A stretch of DNA of 64,000 nt from Bacillus sp. NP157 (GTDB lineage: Bacteria > Pseudomonadota > Gammaproteobacteria > Xanthomonadales > Rhodanobacteraceae): NCBI GenBank assembly GCA_018889975.1, contig CP076546.1, positions 4,619,001 to 4,683,000 on the forward strand. The letters run 5' to 3'. The notes under the pieces were generated by a model that was not told the origin of the DNA, did not search any database, and saw nothing but the letters and a program-made list of their open reading frames with translations. Both the position numbers and the translations under genes were made by a program. This document shows positions 1 through 10,097 of this stretch, piece after piece (positions within the stretch are counted from its first letter, which is position 1; every line of letters begins with the position of its first letter).

Positions 1-2
1 AG

Positions 3-3000
3 CTCGCGGTCAACGACGGTGGCAACCACGGTTCGCGTCCGGATCGCCCGACGCTCGACCTCGACGGTACCAACAACGACACCAACGTCGCCGGCGCGAA
101 GGGCGACCAGTACGGCTACGCCGATGGCGATGGCGGCACCTCGAACGCGCTGGTCACCACCCGCGTGTTCGACTTCACCGTCAACAGCGGTACCCAGGTC
201 AGCGAAGCGGGCCTGGCCAACAACGACGCGAGCAAGGGCGTCGACGGCACCGAGAGCTTCGCGCTGTTCAACGATCTCTCCACCGTCACCCTCGGCAACC
301 CGGCCGACGGCGCGGGCCACTCGGTCACCCTGACCCTGGCCCAGCTGCAGGACCTCGCCGCGCTGCCGGAAGCGCAGCGCACGATCCAGACCGCCAACGG
401 CACGCTGGTCGTCACCGGTTACACGCCGGGTGCCGACAACGCGCACGGCACGCTCACGTACCACTACGTGTTGAACGGTGCGGTGAGCCAGCCGGGCGCC
501 ACCAGCAGCAACGACGTCATCGCGATCTCGACGAAGGACAGCGCTGGCTTCACCGACAACGGCACGATCACCGTCAACATCGTCGACGACACGCCGACCG
601 CGCGTGCCGACACCGGCAGCGCGAACGAAGACAGCACCGCGGCCACGGGCAATGTCGTCACGGGCGATGCGAACGGTGGCGTCGCCGACCGGATCGGCTC
701 GGATACCACCACGACCCCGGTGACCGGTGTCGCCGCGGGCAACACCGGCGGCACGGTGAGCGGCCGCGTGGGCACGGGCGTCACCGGCCAGTACGGCACG
801 CTGATCCTCAATGCCGACGGTAGCTACAGCTACACCGTCGACAACAACAACGCCACGGTGAACGCGCTGAAGGACAACCAGTCCATCACCGACACCTACA
901 CCTACACGATCACTGACGCCGACGGCGACACCAGCACCACCACGCTGACCATCACCATCCATGGCCACACCGACGGCACGCCGTCGATCGTGCCGGTGGA
1001 TGGCAACGGCGCGACGGCAGGGCAGGTGACCGTGCACGAGTCCGGCCTGGTCGACCACGATGGCAGCCAGTCCGCCAGCGGCACGATCACGCTGAGCGCG
1101 CTGGACGGCCTCAGCAGCGTCACCATCGGCGGCACCACGCTGACCACCGCCCAGCTCAATGCCTTGTCGAACAGCGCGACGGTGAGCATCACCACGCCGC
1201 AGGGCACCCTGGTGCTGAAGGGCTTCACCGCCACGACCTCGGTCGGCGGCGTGCCCACCGCGGGCACGCTCAGCTACACCTACACGCTGGATCGCACCGT
1301 CACCCAGGCCGGCACCGATAGCGTCGAGAACATCTCGCTGCAGGTGACCGACGCCGGCGGCGGCACGTCGGCCGGCACGCTCACGGTCGACATCGTCGAC
1401 GACGCCCCGACCGCACACGCCGATACCGGCAGCGTGAACGAAGACGGCGCGGCCCTCACCGGCAACGTGGTCTCGGGTACGACGGGCGGCAGCGTCGCCG
1501 ACCGGATCGGCGCCGACACCACCACGACACCGGTCTCCGGCGTCGCCGCGGGCAACACCGGCACGCCGGCGAGCGGTAGCGTCAACACCGCGGTCGCGGG
1601 CCAGTACGGCTCGATCGTGCTCAAGGCCGACGGTAGCTACACCTACACGGTGGACAACAACAACGCGACGGTGAACGCGCTGAAGATCGGTGATTCGCTC
1701 ACCGAGGTCTACACGTACACGATCACCGACGCAGACGGCGACAGCAGCACCACCACGCTGACCATCACCATTCACGGCCACACCGACGGCACGCCGTCGA
1801 TCGCGCCGGTGGATGGCAATGGCGCGGCGACCGGCCAGGCCACCGTGCATGAGTCCGGCCTCGTCGACCACGACGGCAGCCAGGCGACGACCGGTACGCT
1901 GACCGTCACGGCGCTCGATGGCCTCACCAGCGTCACCATCGGTGGCACCACGCTGACCACGGCCCAGCTCAACGCGCTGTCCAGCGGCTCGCCGGTGAGC
2001 ATCACCACGCCGCAGGGCACCCTGCTGTTGACCGGCTTCACCGCGACCACGACGGTCGGCGGCGTGCCGACGGCCGGCACGATCAGTTACGGCTACACGC
2101 TGGATCGCACGGTGACCCAGGCCGGCACGGAAAGCGTCGACAACATCGGCCTTAGCGTGAAGGACGCCGGCGGCGGTACCTCGACCGGCACCCTCGTCGT
2201 CGACATCATCGACGATGCCCCGACCGCGCATGCCGACACCGGCAGCGTGAACGAAGACGGCGCGGCCCTCACCGGCAACGTGGTCGCGGGTGACACCGGT
2301 GGTGGCGTGGCCGACCGGATCGGCGCCGATACCACCACGACCCCGGTGACCGGCGTCGTCGCGGGCACGCCGGGCGGCAACGCCAGCGGCAACGTGGGCA
2401 CGGCGCTGGCCGGCCAGTACGGCTCGCTGACCCTGAACGCCGACGGCAGCTACAGCTACGCCGTCGACAACGCGAATGCGACGGTCAACGCACTGAAGGA
2501 CGGTCAGACCCTGACCGAGACCTACACCTACACGATCACCGACGCCGATGGCGATCGCAGCAGCACCACGCTCACGATCACCATCCACGGCCACAGCGAC
2601 GGCACGCCGTCGATCGTGCCGGTGGACGGCAATGGCGCGACCGCCGGCCAGGCCACCGTGCACGAGTCGGGCCTGGTCGATGGCGACAACAGCCAGGTCA
2701 CCAGCGGCACGCTCACGCTGACCGCGGCCGATGGCCTGGCCAGCGTCACCGTCGGTGGCACCACGCTGACCACGGCGCAGCTCAACGCGCTGTCCAGCGG
2801 CTCGCCGGTCACGATCCACACGCCGGACGGCACGCTGCAGCTCACCGGCTTCAGCGCGACCACGACGGTCGGCGGCGTGCCCACCGCGGGCACGCTCAGC
2901 TACACCTATACGCTCGACCACACCCTCACCCAGGCCGGCACCGACGCGACCGATACGATCGCGCTGGGCGTCACCGATGCGGGCGGTGGCACGGCGACCG

Positions 3001-6000
3001 GTAACCTCGTCGTCGACATCGTCAACGACACCCCGACCGCGCATGCGGATACGGGTGACGTCAACGAAGACGGCGCCGCGCTCACCGGCAACGTGGTCTC
3101 CGGCACCACCGGCGGCAGCGTCGCCGACCGCGTCGGCGCCGATACCACGGCCACCCCGGTCACCGGCGTGGCGGCAGGCAACAGCGGCGGCACCACCGTC
3201 AGCGGCCAGGTCGCCAGCGGCGTCGCGGGCCAGTACGGCACGCTCACGCTCAACGCCGACGGCAGCTACAGCTACGCCGTGGACAACGCCAATGCGACGG
3301 TCAATGCGCTGAAGACCGGGCAGACCCTGACCGACACCTACAGCTACACGATCACCGACGCCGATGGCGACCGCAGCACCACCACGCTGACCATCACCAT
3401 CCATGGCCACACCGACGGCACGCCGTCGATCGTGCCGGTCGATGGCAACGGCGCCGTCGCGGGGCAGGCCACCGTGCACGAGTCGGGCCTGGTCGATGGC
3501 GACGGTAGCCAGGCCACCACCGGCACCCTCACGGTGACGGCGGCCGACGGCCTCACCAGCGTCACCATCGGTGGCACCACGCTCACCGTCGCGCAGCTCG
3601 ATGCGCTGACCAGCGGCACCCCGGTGACGATCCACACGCCGGACGGCACGCTGGAGCTCACCGGCTTCGCCGCGACCACGACGGTCGGCGGCGTGCCCAC
3701 CGCGGGCACGATCAGCTACGCCTATACGCTCGACCATGCGGTCACCCAGAACAGCGCCGACAGCACCGACAGCATCGCGCTCAGCGTCACCGACGCGGGC
3801 GGTGGCACGTCGACCGGCAACCTCGTCGTCGACATCGTCAACGACACCCCGACCGCGCATGCGGATACGGGTGACGTGAACGAAGACGGCGCGGCCCTGA
3901 CCGGCAACGTGGTCGTGGGTGACGCAGGCGGCGGCACGGCCGATCGCATCGGCGCCGACGCCACGACCACGCCGGTGACCGGTGTCGTCGCCGGCACGCC
4001 GGGCGGCGCGGCCAGCGGCAACGTCGGCAGCGGCGTCACCGGCCAGTACGGCACGCTGACGCTCAACGCCGACGGCAGCTACAGCTACGCGCTCGACAAC
4101 GCCAACCCGACGGTCAACGCGCTGAAGGACGGCGAGATGCTGACCGATACCTACACGTACACGATCACCGATGCGGATGGCGACGCGAGCACCACCACGC
4201 TGACCATCACCGTGCACGGCCACACCGACGGCGCGCCGTCGATCGTGCCGGTGGACGGCAACGGCGCGACGGCCGGCCAGGCCACCGTGCACGAGTCGGG
4301 CCTGGTCGACGGCGATGGCAGCCAGTCGGTCGATGGGTCGATCACGCTGACCGCGGCCGATGGCCTCACCAGCGTCACCATCGGTGGCACGACGCTGACC
4401 ACGGCGCAGCTCGACGCGCTGTCCAGCGGTTCCCCGGTGACCATCCACACGCCGGACGGCACCCTGGTGCTGACCGGCTTCCAGGCCACGGCGACCAACG
4501 GCACGGTGCCGACGGCCGGCACGCTGGCGTACACCTATACGCTCGACCACGCGGTGACCCAGAACACCACCGACAGCACCGACACGATCGCGCTGAGCGT
4601 GACCGATGCCGGCGGTGGCACGTCGACCGGCAACCTCGTCGTCGACATCGTCAACGACACGCCGACGGCGCACGCGGATACGGGTGACGTGAACGAAGAC
4701 GGCGCGGTGCTCACGGGCAACGTCGTCGCCGGCGATGCCGGTGGTGGCCACGCCGATCGCATCGGCGCCGATGCCACCGCCACGCCGGTGACCGGTGTCG
4801 TCGCGGGTACGCCGGGTGGCGCCGCCAGTGGCAACATCGGCAGCGGTGTCGCCGGCCAGTACGGCACGCTGGTGCTGAATGCCGACGGCAGCTACAGCTA
4901 CGCGGTCGACAACGGCAACGCCACGGTCAACGCGCTGAAGGACGGCCAGACGCTGACCGACACCTACACCTACACGATCACCGACGCGGACGGCGACAGC
5001 AGCACCACCACGCTGACGATCACCATCCACGGCCACACCGACGGCGCGCCGTCGATCGATCCGCACGACGGCAACGGCAATGGCAACGGCACCAACGCGC
5101 TGGGCGATACCACCGTGTGGGAAGCGGGCCTGACCCCGGATGGCCCGGCGGGCGCAAGCAAGACGGCGACCGACACCATCGCGATTTCCGCGCCGGATGG
5201 CCTGGTCAGCATCACCGTCGGCGGGCGCACGCTCAGCGCGGCCGAACTGGCTTCGCTCAGCAGCGGCTCGCCGGTCTCGATCGTCACGCCGAACGGCAGT
5301 ACGCTGGAACTCACCGGCTTCGTGCCGGACGGTTCCATCGGTGGTCGGCCGACCGGCGGCACGCTGTCGTACACCTACACGCTGGGTGGCACGCAGTCGC
5401 AGCCGGGCAGCGACCATGGTTCGGACAGCATCGCGCTTAGCGTCACCGACGCGGGCGGCGGCACGGCCAACGGCAGCCTCGTCGTCGACATCATGGACGA
5501 TGCGCCGACCGCGCACGCCGACCATGCCGACGTCAACGAAGATGGTGCGGCCGTCACCGGCAACGTCGTCACCGGCACGGGCGCGGGCAGCGCCGCCGAT
5601 CGCATCGGCGCCGACGCCACGGCCACGCCGGTCTCCGGCGTCGTCGCCGGCAACAGCACGGGTCCGGTCAGCGGGCACGTGGGCAGTGGCGTCGCCGGCC
5701 AGTACGGCACGCTGGTGCTCAACGCCGACGGCAGCTACAGCTACGCGGTGGATAACGCCAACACCGTGGTCAACGCGCTGAAGGACGGCGACACGCTCAC
5801 CGAGACCTACACTTACACGATCACGGATGCCGACGGCGACAGCAGCACCACCACGCTGACCATCACCATCCACGGCCACACCGACGGCACGCCGTCGATC
5901 GTGCCGGTGGATGGCAACGGCGGTGCGACGGGGCAGGCGACCGTGCACGAGTCCGGCCTGGCCGACCACGACGGCAGCCAGCAGACCACGGGCAGCATCG

Positions 6001-7334
6001 CGATCACCGCGGAAGACGGCCTCGCCAGCGTCAGCGTCGGCGGCACCACGCTGACCACGACCCAGCTGGGCCAGCTCTCCGGCGGCACGCCGGTGACGAT
6101 CCACACGCCGGACGGCACCCTGGTCCTGACCGGCTTCCAGCCGACCGCGACCAACGGCAGCCTGCCGACCGCGGGCACGCTCACCTACACCTACACGCTG
6201 GACCACCCGGTCACGCAGAACACGCCGGACAGCGTCGACAACATCGCCCTGGTGGTGACCGACGCGGGCGGCGGCCGTTCCACCGGCACGCTGCAGGTCG
6301 ACATCGCCAACGATGTGCCGACCGCCCACGACGACAGCGCGACGATCCTGCAGGACGCCGGCCAGACCTCGGCCAGCGGCAACGTGTTCAGCGGTGGCGA
6401 CGGTGCCGATCGCATCGGCGCCGACGGTCCCGCCGCGGGCGGTCCGGTCACCGGCGTCGTCTCGACCAACACCGGGCATGCCGGCAGCATCGGCAACGCC
6501 AGCGCGGGCGAGTACGGCACGCTGGTGCTCAACGCCGACGGCACGTATTCGTACAAGCTGGATACGTCCAACCCGAAGGTCGCGTCGCTCGACACCACGC
6601 GCACGCTTACCGAGGTGTTCACCTACACCATCACCGATGCCGACGGCGACACCAGCACGGCGACGCTCACGCTGACGATCCACGGCATCACGCCGCCGAT
6701 CCAGGCCCGCGAAGGCGACCAGATCTTCCCGCTGTCGCACGAGTGGCCGGAGCGCGACATCCGCCAGGGCTGGACCCCGGGGCTGTTCGTGGTGCCGGGC
6801 GTGGAAGCCTCGCAGCGCGACACGCTGCGCTGGCAGGACGCCTATGTCACCGGTCGCTACAACCCGGCCGAAGGTCCGCTGCTCGCCCAGGATCCGTCCA
6901 ACGTGCAGTACGTGCTGACCGATGGCGTGGCCTTCGCCCAGGCCGTGCAGGCCGAAGCCGATGCGCGCTCGCGGGTCAGCCTCAACGACTTCGCGCTCGA
7001 CCACAGCCCGCTGTGGGATGACTTCTCGCCGTTCGCGGTGGATGCGATCCCGCACGGCACGCATCGCCACGAAGCCGACCACGAGCAGGGCAACCACCAC
7101 CGGCCCGACGCCCCGAAGGGCGAGCACAAGGCCAATGGGCACAAGGCGGCACACGCCGCCGAGCGCCAGGCCGAGGTCCAGATCCATCTCCCGCAGGTGC
7201 CCGTGGCCATCCACGTGCCGCCACCGGCAAGCACGCCGGGCGGTGCCCCTTCGCTGACCGCGCAGATCGCGGCCATGGCGAAGCAGGGCGCCTCCACGCT
7301 TGCCGCCGTGCCCACCGAACAGCCACGCCACTAA
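3..7334 (+). CDS. Giant VCBS-repeat adhesin, 5' end outside window
   Basis: The frame is open from the first bases, so the gene starts upstream; about 2443 residues are visible. It consists of a tandem array with a period of about 813 bp (270-280 residues). Each unit holds a beta-rich module starting near H(T/S)DG.PSI (positions 966, 1782, 2592, 3408, 4221, 5037, 5877) and a VCBS module (ADTG.VNEDGA, YGTL.LNADGSYSY, YTITDADGD). Eight VCBS modules are present, ending near 6690. VCBS proteins are typically large secreted or surface adhesins. The last ~210 residues are not repetitive: a Trp/Asp-rich stretch (FALDHSPLWDDFSPF), a His-rich segment (HRHEADHEQGNHHRP) and a Pro/Ala tail. I see no RTX nonapeptides of the kind common in type I substrates. 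TolC/HlyD/M50 genes follow after 26 bp, so export by that set is inferred. Confidence 0.9.
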   Translation, partial: LAVNDGGNHGSRPDRPTLDLDGTNNDTNVAGAKGDQYGYADGDGGTSNALVTTRVFDFTVNSGTQVSEAGLANNDASKGVDGTESFALFNDLSTVTLGNPADGAGHSVTLTLAQLQDLAALPEAQRTIQTANGTLVVTGYTPGADNAHGTLTYHYVLNGAVSQPGATSSNDVIAISTKDSAGFTDNGTITVNIVDDTPTARADTGSANEDSTAATGNVVTGDANGGVADRIGSDTTTTPVTGVAAGNTGGTVSGRVGTGVTGQYGTLILNADGSYSYTVDNNNATVNALKDNQSITDTYTYTITDADGDTSTTTLTITIHGHTDGTPSIVPVDGNGATAGQVTVHESGLVDHDGSQSASGTITLSALDGLSSVTIGGTTLTTAQLNALSNSATVSITTPQGTLVLKGFTATTSVGGVPTAGTLSYTYTLDRTVTQAGTDSVENISLQVTDAGGGTSAGTLTVDIVDDAPTAHADTGSVNEDGAALTGNVVSGTTGGSVADRIGADTTTTPVSGVAAGNTGTPASGSVNTAVAGQYGSIVLKADGSYTYTVDNNNATVNALKIGDSLTEVYTYTITDADGDSSTTTLTITIHGHTDGTPSIAPVDGNGAATGQATVHESGLVDHDGSQATTGTLTVTALDGLTSVTIGGTTLTTAQLNALSSGSPVSITTPQGTLLLTGFTATTTVGGVPTAGTISYGYTLDRTVTQAGTESVDNIGLSVKDAGGGTSTGTLVVDIIDDAPTAHADTGSVNEDGAALTGNVVAGDTGGGVADRIGADTTTTPVTGVVAGTPGGNASGNVGTALAGQYGSLTLNADGSYSYAVDNANATVNALKDGQTLTETYTYTITDADGDRSSTTLTITIHGHSDGTPSIVPVDGNGATAGQATVHESGLVDGDNSQVTSGTLTLTAADGLASVTVGGTTLTTAQLNALSSGSPVTIHTPDGTLQLTGFSATTTVGGVPTAGTLSYTYTLDHTLTQAGTDATDTIALGVTDAGGGTATGNLVVDIVNDTPTAHADTGDVNEDGAALTGNVVSGTTGGSVADRVGADTTATPVTGVAAGNSGGTTVSGQVASGVAGQYGTLTLNADGSYSYAVDNANATVNALKTGQTLTDTYSYTITDADGDRSTTTLTITIHGHTDGTPSIVPVDGNGAVAGQATVHESGLVDGDGSQATTGTLTVTAADGLTSVTIGGTTLTVAQLDALTSGTPVTIHTPDGTLELTGFAATTTVGGVPTAGTISYAYTLDHAVTQNSADSTDSIALSVTDAGGGTSTGNLVVDIVNDTPTAHADTGDVNEDGAALTGNVVVGDAGGGTADRIGADATTTPVTGVVAGTPGGAASGNVGSGVTGQYGTLTLNADGSYSYALDNANPTVNALKDGEMLTDTYTYTITDADGDASTTTLTITVHGHTDGAPSIVPVDGNGATAGQATVHESGLVDGDGSQSVDGSITLTAADGLTSVTIGGTTLTTAQLDALSSGSPVTIHTPDGTLVLTGFQATATNGTVPTAGTLAYTYTLDHAVTQNTTDSTDTIALSVTDAGGGTSTGNLVVDIVNDTPTAHADTGDVNEDGAVLTGNVVAGDAGGGHADRIGADATATPVTGVVAGTPGGAASGNIGSGVAGQYGTLVLNADGSYSYAVDNGNATVNALKDGQTLTDTYTYTITDADGDSSTTTLTITIHGHTDGAPSIDPHDGNGNGNGTNALGDTTVWEAGLTPDGPAGASKTATDTIAISAPDGLVSITVGGRTLSAAELASLSSGSPVSIVTPNGSTLELTGFVPDGSIGGRPTGGTLSYTYTLGGTQSQPGSDHGSDSIALSVTDAGGGTANGSLVVDIMDDAPTAHADHADVNEDGAAVTGNVVTGTGAGSAADRIGADATATPVSGVVAGNSTGPVSGHVGSGVAGQYGTLVLNADGSYSYAVDNANTVVNALKDGDTLTETYTYTITDADGDSSTTTLTITIHGHTDGTPSIVPVDGNGGATGQATVHESGLADHDGSQQTTGSIAITAEDGLASVSVGGTTLTTTQLGQLSGGTPVTIHTPDGTLVLTGFQPTATNGSLPTAGTLTYTYTLDHPVTQNTPDSVDNIALVVTDAGGGRSTGTLQVDIANDVPTAHDDSATILQDAGQTSASGNVFSGGDGADRIGADGPAAGGPVTGVVSTNTGHAGSIGNASAGEYGTLVLNADGTYSYKLDTSNPKVASLDTTRTLTEVFTYTITDADGDTSTATLTLTIHGITPPIQAREGDQIFPLSHEWPERDIRQGWTPGLFVVPGVEASQRDTLRWQDAYVTGRYNPAEGPLLAQDPSNVQYVLTDGVAFAQAVQAEADARSRVSLNDFALDHSPLWDDFSPFAVDAIPHGTHRHEADHEQGNHHRPDAPKGEHKANGHKAAHAAERQAEVQIHLPQVPVAIHVPPPASTPGGAPSLTAQIAAMAKQGASTLAAVPTEQPRH

Positions 7335-7360
7335 TCGCGCGCCACAAGGATTGATGACCG

Positions 7361-9280
7361 ATGTCCCACCTTCGACCGATGAGCACTTCCATGCTGCGTT
7401 CCACGCCTCGCTTTGCGCCCCTCGCTGCCTCCGTCGCCCTCGCCGTATTCCTCGCCGGTTGCGGCGCGGTGAAGCCGAAGCCGCTGACCCACGACGAGAT
7501 CGCCACGCGGGTGACTAACGATAAGCAGGCGATGTACAAGGACCAGGAGCCGGTCAACGGCGCCCTGACCCTGTCCGACGTCATGGCGCGTTCGCTGAAG
7601 TACAACCTCGACTACCGCCTGAAGCTGATGGAGACGGCGCTGTCGAAGGGCCTGCTCGACGTCTCCGAGCTGGACATGCTGCCCAAGCTCACCGCCGACG
7701 CCGGTTACCGCTGGCGCAGCAACGACTCGGGCGGCACCAGCATCGGCATCCAGGACCGGGTGATCTCGCTGCGTCCGTCGACTTCCGAAGAGCGCGTGCA
7801 CTACCTCGCCGACGCCACCCTGTCGTGGGACGTGCTCGACTTCGGCCTGAGCTACTACCGCGCGAAGCAGCAGGCCGATGACGTCAACGCCACCGACGAG
7901 CGTCGCCGCAAGGTGCTGCAGAACATCGTGCAGGACGTGCGCGATGCCTACTGGCGTGCGCTCGGTGCGCAGCGCCTGCTGGCCGAAAGCCAGACTGTCG
8001 CCGACAACATCCAGTCCGCGCTGGAGAAGACCCGCCAGGCCGAACGCGCCGGCGTGCTGCCGCCGGTGGAAGGCCTCGAATACCAGCGCGCCCTGCTCGA
8101 CGCGATGACCCTGGTCACCGAGAAGCGCCAGGAAATGGAGATCGCCAAGCGCGAACTCGCCGCGCTGATGAACCTCGCCCCGGGCGCCGACTTCACCCTG
8201 GCCGACACGCGCGAATCCGCGCTGTCGCAGGTGCCGTCCAACATGGACGAGCTGGAGCGGATGGCGCTGGAACAGCGTCCCGAACTGCGTGAGGAAGACT
8301 ACAAGGCACGCGTCGACGCGATCGAGGCGAAGAAGCAGATCGCCGCGCTGTTCCCCAACCTCAACCTGTTCGGCGGCGTCGGCTACGACTCGAACAAGTA
8401 CCTGTACAACGACAACTGGTCGCAGGGCGGCGTCAGCATGTCGATGAACCTGATCCGCCTCGCCGGCATCCCGGCGATCAAGCGGACCAACGAAGCGCGG
8501 ATCAAGGTGGACGATGCCCGCCGCATGGCGCTGAGCATGGCCGTGGTCACCCAGGTGCGCGTCTCGGTCGAGCGTTACAAGCTGGCCGTGTACGACCACC
8601 AGCTCGCCGCCGAATCGGCCAGCGTCGACCAGCGCCTGGCCAGCGTCGCCCGCGCCGGTTCGAACAACCAGCTCACCAGCGACCTCGAGACGCTGCGCAC
8701 GCAGGCCCGCTCGCTAGTCTCGCGGTTCCAGGAAGCGTCCTCGTACGCCGCCGCGCAGTCGGCCTACGGCCGCGTGCTGAACTCGGTCGGCATCGACCTG
8801 ATGCCCGAGCAGGTCGCCGGTAGCGACGTCGCCACCCTGTCGCGCGCGATCCAGGCCAGCCTGGTCGATGGCGAGAAGCACGTGTTCACCCAGAACGCGG
8901 ACGTCGCCGTGGTCGATCGCCCGATCCAGCTCAGCGTCACCGGCCTGCCGGCCCGCGTCGACAGCGACAGCGTGCGCAGCTCGGTCGCCAACGTGCTGAC
9001 CGGCAACCGCCTCGTGCTCGGCGGCGGCAACGACAGCCTGCGCGTCGACCTGCATTACAGCGCCTCGCCGGGCAAGGCCACCTCGCGCGCCCAGTGGGAC
9101 GTGAACGTGCAGGACAACGCCGGCAAGCACCTGCTGACCCAGAGCTACCTCAGCTACCAGCCCAACGAAGTGAGCACCCGCTCGGTCAGCGCGCTGGCCG
9201 AAGCCGCCGTGCTCTCGGTGCTGGAGAAGCTGCGCGAACTCAGCGCCGCACCGGCCACCGCTTCGGCCAACCAGCCGTAA
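7361..9280 (+). CDS. TolC-family outer membrane efflux lipoprotein
   Basis: 639 residues. The N terminus has a lipoprotein signal peptide: a hydrophobic run ending in LAGC with the lipid-attachment Cys at about residue 34. Residues ~60-470 read as a TolC/OEP protein with long amphipathic helices (for example ALSKGLLDVSELDMLPKLTADAG and repeated Ala/Glu/Gln-rich helices), as in NodT-type outer membrane channels. After ~residue 480 there is an extra ~150-residue domain not expected in plain TolC (VDRPIQLSVTGLPARVDSD, then a segment ending LSVLEKLRELSAAP). AAGGA lies about 11 bases before the ATG; ATGs at 7379 and 7391 are alternatives. It is the first gene after the adhesin and probably forms the outer membrane exit duct for the adaptors that follow. 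Role inferred from family and position. Confidence 0.85.
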   Translation: MSHLRPMSTSMLRSTPRFAPLAASVALAVFLAGCGAVKPKPLTHDEIATRVTNDKQAMYKDQEPVNGALTLSDVMARSLKYNLDYRLKLMETALSKGLLDVSELDMLPKLTADAGYRWRSNDSGGTSIGIQDRVISLRPSTSEERVHYLADATLSWDVLDFGLSYYRAKQQADDVNATDERRRKVLQNIVQDVRDAYWRALGAQRLLAESQTVADNIQSALEKTRQAERAGVLPPVEGLEYQRALLDAMTLVTEKRQEMEIAKRELAALMNLAPGADFTLADTRESALSQVPSNMDELERMALEQRPELREEDYKARVDAIEAKKQIAALFPNLNLFGGVGYDSNKYLYNDNWSQGGVSMSMNLIRLAGIPAIKRTNEARIKVDDARRMALSMAVVTQVRVSVERYKLAVYDHQLAAESASVDQRLASVARAGSNNQLTSDLETLRTQARSLVSRFQEASSYAAAQSAYGRVLNSVGIDLMPEQVAGSDVATLSRAIQASLVDGEKHVFTQNADVAVVDRPIQLSVTGLPARVDSDSVRSSVANVLTGNRLVLGGGNDSLRVDLHYSASPGKATSRAQWDVNVQDNAGKHLLTQSYLSYQPNEVSTRSVSALAEAAVLSVLEKLRELSAAPATASANQP

Positions 9281-9337
9281 GCGGTCGCCACGACCACCGC
9301 ACCACACCTGCCTGACCCTGGAAAGACCCGGAAGACG

Positions 9338-10093
9338 ATGAAGATGTTGAAGTACTTGCCCGCGATCCTCGCTTTGGGTTTCGCCGGCACGCAGGGCGCG
9401 CTCGCCCAGGCGGCGCCTGCCGCGGCTACGCAGGCGCCGGTGCGTTTCCTGGTCGTCGCCGACCAGGAAAGCCCGATGTCCGCGGCGATCCCGGGCCGCG
9501 TGGCGAAGGTGTACGTGCAGCTCGGCGACAGCGTGGCCAAGGGCAAGACGATGGTCGCGTTCGATTGCAGCGACCTCGCCGCACGTCGCGAAGCGGCCGA
9601 TGCCGAGTACAAGGCCGCGCAGCTGCGTTACGAAGCCAAGGCTAAGCTGCAGGGCCTGCAGTCGGCCGCCGCGCTGGAAGTGGAACTGACCGCGGCCGAC
9701 GTCAATCGCACGCGCGGGCAGATGCGGATCATCGAGGCGCAGATCGGCCAGTGCCGTTTCGTCGCGCCGTTCGACGGTCGCGTGGCCCGCGTGCACGTGA
9801 AGGAAGGGCAGGGCGTGGCCGCGGGTGCGCCGGTGATCGACTTCGTCGGCACCGGTACGCCGAAGGCGCGCCTCAACGTGCCCTCTAACTGGATCGGCTG
9901 GCTGAAGCCGGGCGCCCACCTCGACGCCACCGTGGACGAGACCGGCGCGCATTACCAGCTGACCGTGACCCGCCTCAGCGGCCGCGTCGACGCGGTGAGC
10001 CAGACCATCGAGATCGAAGCGGATTTCCAGGGCGACACCAGCCGCGTGCTTCCGGGCATGAGCGGTCGCGCCACCCCGGGCAAGCAGGGCTGA
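9338..10093 (+). CDS. Short periplasmic adaptor (HlyD/RND-MFP type)
   Basis: 251 residues with a clear Sec signal peptide (MKMLKYLPAILALGFAGTQGA, cleaved near ALA-QA). The mature part has the barrel-sandwich/lipoyl layout: a first half (IPGRVAKVYVQLGDSVAKGK), a short coiled hairpin (EAADAEYKAAQLRYEAKAK) and a second half (RFVAPFDGRVARVHVKEGQG). It is shorter than most HlyD/AcrA adaptors (~350-450 aa) and has no TM anchor apart from the signal peptide, so it is probably a soluble or loosely attached periplasmic protein. The next gene begins 4 bases after its stop, so the genes are probably co-transcribed. It is one of three lipoyl-domain proteins in the cluster. Confidence 0.85.
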   Translation: MKMLKYLPAILALGFAGTQGALAQAAPAAATQAPVRFLVVADQESPMSAAIPGRVAKVYVQLGDSVAKGKTMVAFDCSDLAARREAADAEYKAAQLRYEAKAKLQGLQSAAALEVELTAADVNRTRGQMRIIEAQIGQCRFVAPFDGRVARVHVKEGQGVAAGAPVIDFVGTGTPKARLNVPSNWIGWLKPGAHLDATVDETGAHYQLTVTRLSGRVDAVSQTIEIEADFQGDTSRVLPGMSGRATPGKQG

Positions 10094-10097
10094 GCGA

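Noticed and set aside
116-6823. Many long antisense frames of 100-143 codons opposite the VCBS repeats
   Set aside because: They recur with the repeat period, are Val/Pro/Ser-rich shadows of a high-GC gene, and have no ribosome sites.
6690-7334. RTX-type calcium repeats in the adhesin tail
   Set aside because: No GGxGxDxxx nonapeptides were found on reading the tail.
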